A stretch of DNA of 64,000 bases from Bacteroidota bacterium (GTDB lineage Bacteria > Bacteroidota > Bacteroidia > Cytophagales > Cyclobacteriaceae), in NCBI GenBank assembly GCA_024280115.1, contig JAJRQT010000081.1:23295-87294 (forward strand), in the 5' to 3' direction. The notes under the pieces were generated by a model that searched no databases, was not told the DNA's origin, and saw only the letters and a list, made by a program, of their open reading frames with translations. The translations under genes were made by a program, and so were the position numbers. The first letter of the stretch is position 1, and each line of letters begins with the position of its first letter. Of the stretch, positions 17,584 through 26,510 are shown piece by piece.

Positions 17584-19896
17584 ATGAGTAAAAAAACGTT
17601 AACCACAGTGGAAGGAAAAAATGGTGCTGCTGAGAAAAAATCGAAGGCAATGGATAAAGCTAACGAAAAGAAGAAAATCGAATTTAAAGAGCCAACCAAA
17701 GTAATAAAGAGAGATGGCCGGATAGAGAATTTTGAGTCAACAAGAATTGAGGTTGCGATTACCAGGTGTTTTAAAGGCTTGGGACGGACTAATTTTGATG
17801 CCCAGAAAATAACCAAACAGATAGTAAATATTGTATCTGCCAAATTTGAACAACCGACCGTTGAGCAGGTTCAGGACATCGTAGAAATGGTATTGCAGGC
17901 AGCCGGAGAATATGAAGCTGCCAAAAGCTATATTCTATACCGTGCAGAACACGCCAAGATGCGGGAGACAAGACCGGTACCTGATGAAGTCAGAGATGCA
18001 TTTGACGCATCTGATAAATATTTTCCTACTCAGTTACAGAAATTCCAGTTTTACGATAAATATGCACGTTTTACCTATGAGCATGGTCGCAGAGAAACCT
18101 GGGTTGAAACAGTTGACAGGGCAGTAGAGTACCTCAAAGAGCTTTCTGATTATCGCTTACAACCTTTGACTTACCAAAGATTGAAACATGGAATTCTCAA
18201 CATGAAGATTATGCCATCAATGAGGTTGCTGGCAATGGCTGGCCCTGCCGCAAGAAGAAATAATATCAGCTTGTACAATTGCTCTTATATGCCGGTTGAC
18301 AGCGTTGATTCTTTTGTAGAAGCATTGATTATTTCAATGAGCGGTTGTGGAGTCGGTTATTCTGTGGAAGCAGATTACATCGAAAAGTTACCGAGAATTA
18401 AACGACAAAAGAATGAGCCTCCTTTTCAACATGTTGTAGAGGACTCTACGGAAGGCTGGGCAGATTCTCTCAGAACAGGATTAGATGCCTGGTTCAATGG
18501 CAGAGATGTACATTTCAATTACTCTTTAGTTAGACCGTCGGGAGCTGTTTTGAGAATAAAAGGAGGCAGAGCTTCTGGGCCTGAGCCATTGCGTGTAATG
18601 CTCGATTTTGCGAGAACAAGGATATTATCTCGACAAGGTTCTACATTGCGTCCATTGGATGGACATGATATTATGTGCGCAGTTGGTGCTGCGGCTGTAT
18701 CAGGTGGCGTCCGTCGAACTGCTATGATCGCTTTGTTTGATTATGATGATCAGGAAATGCTGCATTGCAAGGATGGTGATTTCTGGAAAAAGAACAATCA
18801 AAGATGGAATGCAAACAATTCCTCAGTTTGGCCGGATAGAAAACTGAGCCAGGCAGAAATTGCCAACTTTTTACTTAGCATGGTCAATTCAGAAAGAGGA
18901 GAACCTGGTATTTTCAATAGGAAAGCAGCTACTAATACGCGGCCAAAAAGAAGAAAGTTGGCGAAATTCGGAACCAATCCATGTGGAGAGATAATACTCA
19001 AACCATTCCAGTTCTGCAATTTATCAGTAGCGGTAGCACGTGAAAATGATACTATTGAGGATTTAAAAGAAAAGGTTGAATTGGCTGCAATATTAGGAAC
19101 CATACAATCAAAGGCGACACACTTCCCCGGATTGAGAAAAGAATGGAGGAAGAATTGTGAAGCAGAGCGATTGTTAGGTGTGGATATCAACGGTCAATTG
19201 GATAGTCCTGCAGCTCAGGATCCTGAGAATATGAAAATTTTGCGACAGGTAGTTGTAGAAACCAACGAAAAAGTTGCCAAAATTATAGGGATCAATCCAT
19301 CTGTTTCCACAACTTGTGTGAAACCATCAGGCAACTCATCTCAACTTCTAAACTGTTCTCCAGGTCTTCATGCCAGGTGGTCACCTTATTATATTAGAAA
19401 TGTAAGAGTTGCAGCAAATTCACCAATATATAAGGTTCTTGATAATGCCGGTGTGCCAATGGATCCGGAAAACGGTCAAAACAAAGAGAATGCAACTTCT
19501 TATGTCATTCACTTCCCTGTGAAGTCGCCTGATGCTGCAATCACGAGAGGTGACAGGACAGCTCTTGAGCAGTGTGAATACTGGTTGCAAAATAAAATGA
19601 ACTATACTGAGCATAATCCCAGTGTTACAATTACCTACAAGCCAGATGAGGTATTGGATATCATTAAATGGACCTGGGAAAATCAGGATAAAATTGGAGG
19701 GATGACATTCCTGCCGGCATTCGATGCCTCATTTGATCAAATGCCTTACACGGAAATTGACAAAGAGGAATATGAAAAATTGAATGCAGAATTCCCGGAT
19801 ATTGATTTCAGTAAGATTTACCGGTATGAAGAAGAGGACTTTACAACTGCGGCACAAGAGCTGGCTTGTATGGCAGGAAACTGTGATGTCTTGTAA
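17584..19896 (+). CDS. nrdJ: Adenosylcobalamin-dependent ribonucleoside-triphosphate reductase (class II)
   Basis: Makes deoxyribonucleotides with a B12-derived radical, without oxygen and without a small subunit. A 770-residue protein. A Lys-rich N-terminal tail (1-35) is followed by an ATP-cone domain (about 38-130, begins KVIKRDGRIENF), which allows allosteric control of overall activity, and then a ten-stranded barrel. The radical cysteine is C467 in NPCGE. The redox pair is C233 (YNCSYMP) and C478, exactly 11 residues after C467 as in the Lactobacillus leichmannii monomeric enzyme. The C-terminal shuttle pair is C762-x4-C767. This cysteine layout favours the monomeric triphosphate reductase type over the NrdJ dimer type. 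A palindrome and DnaA boxes lie upstream. Confidence 0.92.
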   Translation: MSKKTLTTVEGKNGAAEKKSKAMDKANEKKKIEFKEPTKVIKRDGRIENFESTRIEVAITRCFKGLGRTNFDAQKITKQIVNIVSAKFEQPTVEQVQDIVEMVLQAAGEYEAAKSYILYRAEHAKMRETRPVPDEVRDAFDASDKYFPTQLQKFQFYDKYARFTYEHGRRETWVETVDRAVEYLKELSDYRLQPLTYQRLKHGILNMKIMPSMRLLAMAGPAARRNNISLYNCSYMPVDSVDSFVEALIISMSGCGVGYSVEADYIEKLPRIKRQKNEPPFQHVVEDSTEGWADSLRTGLDAWFNGRDVHFNYSLVRPSGAVLRIKGGRASGPEPLRVMLDFARTRILSRQGSTLRPLDGHDIMCAVGAAAVSGGVRRTAMIALFDYDDQEMLHCKDGDFWKKNNQRWNANNSSVWPDRKLSQAEIANFLLSMVNSERGEPGIFNRKAATNTRPKRRKLAKFGTNPCGEIILKPFQFCNLSVAVARENDTIEDLKEKVELAAILGTIQSKATHFPGLRKEWRKNCEAERLLGVDINGQLDSPAAQDPENMKILRQVVVETNEKVAKIIGINPSVSTTCVKPSGNSSQLLNCSPGLHARWSPYYIRNVRVAANSPIYKVLDNAGVPMDPENGQNKENATSYVIHFPVKSPDAAITRGDRTALEQCEYWLQNKMNYTEHNPSVTITYKPDEVLDIIKWTWENQDKIGGMTFLPAFDASFDQMPYTEIDKEEYEKLNAEFPDIDFSKIYRYEEEDFTTAAQELACMAGNCDVL

Positions 19897-20012
19897 ATAT
19901 TTTGATAAATAATCATTGAAGCTATTTGAAAAAGGCAGAAGTCAGAAATTGTGAAAAGATAGGAAACAATAGGTTTTAAAAAATTTCCGCTCCATTTAAA
20001 ACTCAGTTCATT

Positions 20013-20040
20013 GACTTCCAACTCCTGACTTCTGGCTTCG
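20013..20040. repeat. Heptamer tandem repeat, four units
   Basis: GACTTCC, AACTCCT, GACTTCT and GGCTTCG follow without gaps and share the pattern RRCTYCN. An inverted pair of the same heptamer (GGCAGAAGTCAG, 19934-19945) lies 80 bp upstream, and 20025-20036 can pair with it (11 of 12), forming a long-loop hairpin in the spacer between nrdJ and the convergent methyltransferase. Confidence 0.5.
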
Positions 20041-20049
20041 AACTAATCA

Positions 20050-20625
20050 CTATTTCCAAAACCTCGGTATAAGCATCGGGGTTTTCTTTTTATATTCAGA
20101 ATATTTTTCACCAAATACCTTCACCAGTTTCCTTTCTTCAAACTGAATTCCGACTAAAAAGTAAATGATCATCATTGAGGACGATATAAGCGTGCTAAGT
20201 TTCGGGTTAAATAAAAAATAACCCACAATTAGCAGAATCGAACCAGAGTAAAGCGGGTGCCGTACCTTTTTCAGCAATCCATCTGTTTTGAATTCATCTT
20301 CCGGATTTAAATTTCCAATTCCTAAAAATGCTTTTGTATCGTAACTTTTGAAAGCTATTTTAGCAATAATCACACCCCAACCGGCTAATAACAAACCTGT
20401 TAACTTCAATATATTGTTCGGATAAAAAACAAAATGGGATTCGATTGTTGATGAAAATATTACAAGTGCTATTAATGTGAGTGTAGCAATAACAACAAAT
20501 ATGAACCGGTAAGTTTGAGGTTGTATCCCAATGGAGTAAAAATAGTTTTTAACAAAAAGGAGTGCCATCAGACTGTGCAAAATGAAATATAATACCCAGA
20601 ATATACCAAGCCATACGTGATTCAT
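20050..20625 (-). CDS. Isoprenylcysteine methyltransferase-like membrane protein
   Basis: A 191-residue integral membrane protein with about five helices and the C-terminal catalytic signature of the ICMT/phospholipid methyltransferase/NnrU superfamily: VRHPLYSG (about residues 120-127), then EERKL with FGEKYSEYKKKTPMLIP (about residues 160-185). In this group these residues bind S-adenosylmethionine at the membrane surface. The substrate (lipid, isoprenoid or small thiol) cannot be told from sequence. It stands alone, convergent with nrdJ. Confidence 0.75.
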   Translation of the reverse strand: MNHVWLGIFWVLYFILHSLMALLFVKNYFYSIGIQPQTYRFIFVVIATLTLIALVIFSSTIESHFVFYPNNILKLTGLLLAGWGVIIAKIAFKSYDTKAFLGIGNLNPEDEFKTDGLLKKVRHPLYSGSILLIVGYFLFNPKLSTLISSSMMIIYFLVGIQFEERKLVKVFGEKYSEYKKKTPMLIPRFWK

Positions 20626-20828
20626 ATATTTTATTGATTAGTTATTTTAACAATTATTCGGAAATAATGTTCGATGATTTATCTTCATGGAATGTAAATT
20701 AAAGGAATGTGTGGCGTTTGTAAATATTAGACCAGGAATAGATAACGGATTTGATTATAGGATGTTTTTTAAGAATTGTTATTTATATTCACAAGCCAGC
20801 AATATTTCATTTTTAAACTGAATAAAAT

Positions 20829-22043
20829 ATGTCAGCAATCAAAATTGGGTTGATTAGGGAAGAAAAGGTACCGTACGATACCCGTACACCAATTACCCCA
20901 AGGCAAGCACGGATTATAAAAGAGACCTACTCTTTGGTAAATCTTTATTGCCAAAGCAGTAAAATTCGCTGCTACTCAGATTCTGAGTATCAGAATGAAG
21001 GTGTTGAAATAGTAAAAGAAATAAACCATTGTGATATTTTACTGGGAGTTAAGGAAGTAAAAATTGATAGCCTGATATCCGGAAAAACCTACCTCTTCTT
21101 TTCACATACGATAAAAAAACAGTCATATAATCAGCATTTGCTAAAAAAAATTATAGAGAAGAAAATCAGGCTCATTGATTATGAATGTTTGACAAATGAA
21201 AATGGCATACGGGTGATCGCTTTCGGAAGATGGGCTGGAATAGTTGGTGCTTATAATGCCTTGTGGACTTACGGTAAAAAATATGGTTCATATTCCATAA
21301 AAAGAGCATTTGAATGCAAAGATCTCCATGAACTTTTCACGGAGTTAAAGAAGGTGGAGTTGCCGCCAATCAAGATACTGATCACCGGAAATGGCCGTGT
21401 ATCAGGGGGCGGGCTTGAAGTGCTCAATGCATTGGGGATTAAAAAGGTGGATCCGGAGCAATACTTGTTCCAACAATTTGAACACCCGGTTTATACTCAA
21501 ATTGATGTTGATGTATATACAAAGAGAAAGGATAAGGCTCCATTCAGCTTTGATCACTTTTTTCAAAATCCGGATCAGTACAAATCTAATTTTAAGACTT
21601 TCACAAAAGCAACCGACGTGCTGATCATGGCGGCTTTTTGGAATCCGAAAGCGCCCAGGCTGTTTTCTTTGGAGGAAGTTAAAGACCAATCGTTCAGAAT
21701 CAGGGTAATAGCGGATATCACCTGCGATATCGATGGATCTGTGCCTACGACCATCCGGTCCACTACCATTGAGGACCCGGTGTATGACTACGATCTGCAA
21801 AATTTCATGGAGCTGGAAGCATTTTCTGATGAAGAACAATTGTCCGTGATGGCCATTGACAATCTACCAAATGAACTGCCGAGAGATGCTTCAGAGTCGT
21901 TTGGTGAGCAATTGGTTGAGTTCGTACTGCCTGATCTTTTAATGGGTTACAATCAACCTATTATTAAAAATGCCATTATTGCTGAAGATGGTGATCTGAC
22001 TCCAAAATTTGAATATTTACGGGATTATTTAAATGGAGAATAA
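20829..22043 (+). CDS. Saccharopine dehydrogenase-like NAD(P)-dependent oxidoreductase
   Basis: A 404-residue two-domain dehydrogenase of the AlaDh/PNT superfamily, closest in pattern to saccharopine dehydrogenase (lysine-forming, LYS1-like). The N-terminus IGLIREEKVPYDTRTPITP carries the R-x-x-x-x-D-x-R-x-P-x-x-P signature. YLFFSHTIKKQ with its His, and LIDYECLTNENGIRVIAFG, follow. The dinucleotide-binding loop ITGNGRVSGGGLEVL (about residues 187-201) has the G-x-G-x-x-x-x-G pattern. VIADITCDIDGSVPTTI is another superfamily block. In Bacteroidota the true substrate of these genes is often unproven, so lysine metabolism is an inference. The rhamnosidase gene starts 29 bp downstream. Confidence 0.8.
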   Translation: MSAIKIGLIREEKVPYDTRTPITPRQARIIKETYSLVNLYCQSSKIRCYSDSEYQNEGVEIVKEINHCDILLGVKEVKIDSLISGKTYLFFSHTIKKQSYNQHLLKKIIEKKIRLIDYECLTNENGIRVIAFGRWAGIVGAYNALWTYGKKYGSYSIKRAFECKDLHELFTELKKVELPPIKILITGNGRVSGGGLEVLNALGIKKVDPEQYLFQQFEHPVYTQIDVDVYTKRKDKAPFSFDHFFQNPDQYKSNFKTFTKATDVLIMAAFWNPKAPRLFSLEEVKDQSFRIRVIADITCDIDGSVPTTIRSTTIEDPVYDYDLQNFMELEAFSDEEQLSVMAIDNLPNELPRDASESFGEQLVEFVLPDLLMGYNQPIIKNAIIAEDGDLTPKFEYLRDYLNGE

Positions 22044-22072
22044 TTTGTTAAAATTTTAGAATATACATTTTT

Positions 22073-24499
22073 ATGAGAAAACTCACCTTATTTTTTCTTT
22101 CAGCCCTGCTGATGACTGCTTGTCAAAATTCGAAATCGCTCGATGAGAAATCAAGTACATGGTCAAATGCTAAATGGATTGCGCTTGAGCAACTTGCAGA
22201 TAGTATGAAAGTTGTTCCTGCTGTCCATGGCTCTGGAGATAAATTGGGTGATAAGTGCATAAAGCGCTCTATTGTTCCGCTATTTCGCAAAGAGTTTGAT
22301 GCGCCTGATAATATTGAAAGCGCCAGCATTAATATCTGCGGTTTAGGGCATTATGAATTGCATATAAATGGAGATAAAGTCGGCGACAGATTCCTCTCGC
22401 CCGGATGGAGCTATTATCAAAAGCATTACTTATATAATACTTATGACATAACTAAGCTTATTAAAAAAGGAGACAATGCCATTGGTGTTATTGTTGGCAA
22501 CGGTTTTTATAATATCAACAGGGAACGTTATCGCAAGTTGGTTGTTGCTTATGGTTACCCTAAACTCATTTTTAATATAACCATTAAATTGAATGATGGC
22601 ACAACAAGAAATATCGTTTCGGATGAGTATAGTAAAGTCACTCCTTCGCCAATTACATTCAGCAGTATATTCGGTGGTGAAGATTATGATGCGACACTTG
22701 AACAACAAGGATGGGATACACCTGGGTTTGACGATTCTAAATGGAATGATCCCATTATAATTAACGATAATTATGGGAAGCTCATTCCTGAAGAAGATTA
22801 TCCGCTAAAGGTCATGGAAGAGTTTAAGGCCCGGGATATTTTTACATCTAAAACGGGCAAAACAATTTACGATTTCGGACAAAATGCCTCTGGAATTATT
22901 TCCCTTAAAGTAAAAGGGAGACGGGGAACCCGGATTGTCATACGCCCTGATGAGCTTATTAACAGCGAAGGGAATATCACACAACGTAGTGGAGGTGGTC
23001 CATATGAGTTTAATTATACCCTTAAAGGTGAGGGTGTTGAAGAGTGGAAACCGCGATTTACCTATTACGGATTCAGGTATGCAGATGTTGAAATTATTGA
23101 ACCGGAAGGCACTGGCGAAAAGACAGAAATTGTGGAACTTAAAATGCTTCACACCCGCAACTCATCTCCAACGGTAGGCTCGTTCAGTTGTTCGGACACC
23201 CTTTTCAATGAAATTTTTAAACTTATCAATTGGGGTATTAAAAGCAATATGGCAAGTGTAGCCACCGATTGCCCGCATAGGGAAAAACTTGGCTGGCTGG
23301 AACAGACTTACCTTATAGGTCCTTCCATGCATTATAATTTTGATATACATGCATTATATACCAAAATTGTCAGTGATATGATTGATTCTCAACTCGATAA
23401 CGGGCTGGTTCCCGATATTGCCCCGGAATATGTTCCATTTTCAGGTGGGTTTAGGGATTCTCCGGAGTGGGGCAGTGCTTCAGTTATAATTCCATGGCAA
23501 ATGTATAGTTGGTACGGAGATATGGATGTTTTAAAGAAAGCGTATCCAATGATGAAGCGATACGTTGAGTATCTGGATAGTAAATCAGAAAACAATATGC
23601 TCGATTACGGTCTGGGTGATTGGTATGATCTCGGCCCCAAGCATCCCGGTGTTGCACAATTAACACCCAAGGCAGTTACAGCAACATCAATCTACTATTA
23701 CGATTTAGTGATCATTGCCAGGGCGGCTAAATTGATGGGCTATGATGATGATTATAAAACCTACAGCAACCTGTCTGAAAAGGTAAAGGATGCATTTCTT
23801 AAAAAGTATTACAACTCTAAAACAGGTGTTTGTTCTACTGGTAGCCAGACTGCATATGCGATGCCGCTATATACCGGATTAATACCGGAAAAGGACAAAA
23901 ATCTCGTTTTTAATAACCTGGTAAACGCAATTAAAAATAATGATTACGCCCTGACGTCCGGGGATGTGGGATACCATTTTCTTGTACGCGTATTGAGTGA
24001 AAACGGCAGGTCGGATATTCTTTACAAAATGAATAGCAGAAGTGACAGGCCCGGCTATGCTTTTCAGTTAAAAAAGGGTGCAACCTCATTAACCGAGAGT
24101 TGGGCTGCACTTACAGATGTATCGAACAATCACATGATGCTCGGGCACCTGATGGAGTGGTTCTATTCGGGACTTGGAGGAATTTATCAGGCTGATAACT
24201 CGGTAGCTTACAATAATATAATCATAGCTCCAAAACCTGTTGGTGAAATACGCTGGGTTAATTGCTCTTACAATTCATTAAAGGGTACTATTTCTTCGGC
24301 GTGGAAAATTGAAGAAAGTACATTCACATTAGTAGTTGAGGTTCCCAGCGATGCAAAAGCAACAATCATATTGCCTGAAGAATATATGAAATCATCAATT
24401 GTGGTGATGGATTTAACAAAGCAAATACCAGTTGATGTAAAGATGCAGGAAGGCGCATTTGAAGTATTGGCTGGGAAATATGAGATTATTTCGAATTAA
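22073..24499 (+). CDS. Alpha-L-rhamnosidase lipoprotein (GH78)
   Basis: An 808-residue lipoprotein (lipobox L-M-T-A-C at about residue 17) expected at the cell surface or in the periplasm, releasing terminal alpha-L-rhamnose. Domain order matches GH78: N-terminal rhamnose-binding beta-domains (to about 340, with FGQNASGIISLKVKG), an (alpha/alpha)6 catalytic barrel, and a C-terminal beta-sheet domain. The catalytic block is D399-C-P-H-R-E404-K-L-G-W-L-E410. E404 is the likely general acid by alignment with studied enzymes. No susC/susD or polysaccharide lyase genes are next to it, so it is outside a classical PUL, but it precedes the hexuronate block. This suggests rhamnose-uronate polymers such as rhamnogalacturonan or ulvan. 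Confidence 0.9.
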   Translation: MRKLTLFFLSALLMTACQNSKSLDEKSSTWSNAKWIALEQLADSMKVVPAVHGSGDKLGDKCIKRSIVPLFRKEFDAPDNIESASINICGLGHYELHINGDKVGDRFLSPGWSYYQKHYLYNTYDITKLIKKGDNAIGVIVGNGFYNINRERYRKLVVAYGYPKLIFNITIKLNDGTTRNIVSDEYSKVTPSPITFSSIFGGEDYDATLEQQGWDTPGFDDSKWNDPIIINDNYGKLIPEEDYPLKVMEEFKARDIFTSKTGKTIYDFGQNASGIISLKVKGRRGTRIVIRPDELINSEGNITQRSGGGPYEFNYTLKGEGVEEWKPRFTYYGFRYADVEIIEPEGTGEKTEIVELKMLHTRNSSPTVGSFSCSDTLFNEIFKLINWGIKSNMASVATDCPHREKLGWLEQTYLIGPSMHYNFDIHALYTKIVSDMIDSQLDNGLVPDIAPEYVPFSGGFRDSPEWGSASVIIPWQMYSWYGDMDVLKKAYPMMKRYVEYLDSKSENNMLDYGLGDWYDLGPKHPGVAQLTPKAVTATSIYYYDLVIIARAAKLMGYDDDYKTYSNLSEKVKDAFLKKYYNSKTGVCSTGSQTAYAMPLYTGLIPEKDKNLVFNNLVNAIKNNDYALTSGDVGYHFLVRVLSENGRSDILYKMNSRSDRPGYAFQLKKGATSLTESWAALTDVSNNHMMLGHLMEWFYSGLGGIYQADNSVAYNNIIIAPKPVGEIRWVNCSYNSLKGTISSAWKIEESTFTLVVEVPSDAKATIILPEEYMKSSIVVMDLTKQIPVDVKMQEGAFEVLAGKYEIISN

Positions 24500-24514
24500 A
24501 AAAGAAGGATTGTT

Positions 24515-24847
24515 ATGAAAGATATATTAAAGTATAAGGACTTTATTGGATCGGTTCATTTCAGTACCACTGATGAGGTTTTTCATGGAAAATTAATTGG
24601 CATTGATGACCTGGTGACGTTTGAAGGAAGTAGTGTGGTTGAGCTAAAAAAATCTTTTGAAGAAGCCGTTGAAGACTATCTTGAATTATGCAGAAATGTA
24701 AATAAATCTCCTAATAAGTCATATAAAGGGACATTCAATGTCAGAATCAAACCCGTATTGCATAAGCAAGCTGCACGTAGGTCAATGGAATTGGGGGTTT
24801 CTTTAAATCAATTTGTCGAATTGGCAATAGATGAGAAATTAAGGTAA
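24515..24847 (+). CDS. HicB-family antitoxin-like protein, no HicA partner
   Basis: A 110-residue HicB-type protein. The N-terminal half is the partly degenerate RNase-H-like HicB domain (KYKDFIGSVHFSTTDEVFHGKLIGI, written here in part; then SFEEAVEDYLELC). The C-terminal half is a ribbon-helix-helix DNA-binding motif (FNVRIKPVLHKQAARRSMEL, then GVSLNQFVELAID). HicB normally blocks and regulates the HicA mRNA-cutting toxin. No small HicA frame with its H and G-rich pattern is seen on either side: 15 bp separate it from the rhamnosidase and 342 bp from uxaE. It may be a solitary regulator. Confidence 0.85.
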   Translation: MKDILKYKDFIGSVHFSTTDEVFHGKLIGIDDLVTFEGSSVVELKKSFEEAVEDYLELCRNVNKSPNKSYKGTFNVRIKPVLHKQAARRSMELGVSLNQFVELAIDEKLR

Positions 24848-25189
24848 AGTTCTTAACAGGGATCACTTTTAATTTGTTTTGATGATGTTTAAAATCATGG
24901 ATATTGAGTGATTTTTGTGGAAATTAGAAAGTAATATCTAATACATTTTATTTCAAAGCTTTCTCTGCTCATTTCTCTCGTCTATCCCCCATCACTGTCA
25001 AATCATAATCATCATACTTTACTATTACGACAATAACTTTAACCGACCTTAATTTCTAATTTAATTTTCTTAAGAACTTATTTTATTTAACTTTATGCAC
25101 ACGTGTGTTTTAGATATGAGTATTTCCATATCTTTAACCAAATTAGGCTTTATATTAAAATTAAACTATAATCATATAAATCAATTATC
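24848..25189. other. 342-bp spacer before uxaE
   Basis: No supported gene. The short plus-strand frame at 25095-25295 overlaps uxaE in another frame and is rejected. The stretch is AT-rich and should contain the promoter of the uronate genes, but I see no clear TAnnTTTG box or long palindrome. A pyrimidine-rich patch lies around 24960-25000. Confidence 0.4.
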
Positions 25190-26437
25190 ATGGAACTTGG
25201 TAAATATTCATTTGGAACAGGTGACCGGTTTGCACACCAGGGGGAAGCGCAACTGCAGGGAAGTATTCTGGCTAAAGAAGCCGGGATCGAATTGACCCAC
25301 GTGTGGAACAAATCATTCAGAGAGCATAAAACAATTAAATCAGACCCATCAAGTGTACGGAAAGAAGCAGATGCAGCAGTTAATGCATTGGGCTGGGAAG
25401 GGCAGTACCTTGTAGATGCTGACCACATTAACATGGATACCGTCGATGGATTTGTGGCTTCGTCTGACTTTTTTACCCTGGATGTTGCAGATTTTATTGG
25501 CAAAGAAGTGAGCCGGGAAAATATCGATGAATTTGTGGGTAAATACTCAAAATATTTGGGAGAACTTAGTATTCCCGGAATTGAAGTACCTTTTCATATT
25601 GATGAGGACTTCTTAAAAAAAATAGCTGCCACATTCTTGTTTGCTACAAAGGAAGCCGGGAAAATTTACCATAGAATTGCCGAGCTAAAGGGTAATGAAG
25701 ATTTTATTGCTGAAGTTTCCATGGATGAGGTTGATGATCCGCAAACTCCTGCTGAGTTATTTTTTATATTGTCAACAATAGCCGATGCAGGAATACCTGC
25801 TCAAACCATTGCTCCAAAGTTTACAGGTCGTTTTAATAAAGGTGTCGATTACGTGGGTGATGTGGACCAGTTTGCAAGAGAATTTAAAGAAGATATTTTG
25901 GTAATTCAACATGCGATTAATGAATTTGGATTACCAAAAAATTTAAAATTGAGCGTCCATTCCGGGAGTGACAAATTTTCGATTTATAAGCCAATCCGGG
26001 AACTGACAAAAAAATACAATACAGGTGTTCATGTGAAAACTGCAGGTACCACCTGGCTGGAAGAATTGATCGGTTTGGCAGAAGCAGGCGATGAAGGGCT
26101 TGATTTGGCAAAAGCCATTTATGCCAAAGCGCTCAACCGCTTTGATGAACTTACAGGACCATACGCTACAGTAATTGATGTGCAAATTGAAGGTTTGCCA
26201 ACTGCGGAAGAAGTGAATGGCTGGTCCGGCAGAAAGTATGCCGACACACTGAGACATGATCAAAGCAACACAGATTTTAATCCACAATTCAGGCAACTGC
26301 TGCATTGTGGATACAAAGTGGCAGCGGAATTTGGCGATACTTATTTCAATGCACTGGATAAGTACAAGGACATTGTCGCTAAAAATGTAACTGAAAATAT
26401 TTTTGACAGGCACATCAAGCCTCTTTTTATAGGGTAA
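25190..26437 (+). CDS. uxaE: Tagaturonate epimerase UxaE
   Basis: A 415-residue TIM-barrel-like protein of the UxaE family (PF16257), which interconverts D-tagaturonate and D-fructuronate. This lets galacturonate enter the glucuronate branch without the altronate route. Recognised by the start MELGKYSFGTGDRFAHQG, the central phrases LVDADHINMDTVDGF and IPAQTIAPKFTGRFNKGVDY, and LSVHSGSDKFSIY (about residues 258-270), with conserved His and Asp residues that probably bind metal. The downstream gene uxaC makes its substrate. The gap to uxaC is 73 bp. Confidence 0.88.
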   Translation: MELGKYSFGTGDRFAHQGEAQLQGSILAKEAGIELTHVWNKSFREHKTIKSDPSSVRKEADAAVNALGWEGQYLVDADHINMDTVDGFVASSDFFTLDVADFIGKEVSRENIDEFVGKYSKYLGELSIPGIEVPFHIDEDFLKKIAATFLFATKEAGKIYHRIAELKGNEDFIAEVSMDEVDDPQTPAELFFILSTIADAGIPAQTIAPKFTGRFNKGVDYVGDVDQFAREFKEDILVIQHAINEFGLPKNLKLSVHSGSDKFSIYKPIRELTKKYNTGVHVKTAGTTWLEELIGLAEAGDEGLDLAKAIYAKALNRFDELTGPYATVIDVQIEGLPTAEEVNGWSGRKYADTLRHDQSNTDFNPQFRQLLHCGYKVAAEFGDTYFNALDKYKDIVAKNVTENIFDRHIKPLFIG

Positions 26438-26510
26438 TATTATAATCTGTGAATCTGTGGCGATGAAAATGCCCCATTTAATTCAACATAAATCCAGTAA
26501 ATAAATAGTT

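Noticed and set aside
21402..21839. 145-codon minus-strand frame inside the saccharopine dehydrogenase-like gene
   Set aside because: Antisense to the conserved Rossmann region and without recognisable features.
24500..25189. HicA toxin partner for HicB
   Set aside because: No frame of suitable length and pattern on either strand.
25095..25295. Short frame before uxaE
   Set aside because: Runs into uxaE in another frame; uxaE has the conserved start.
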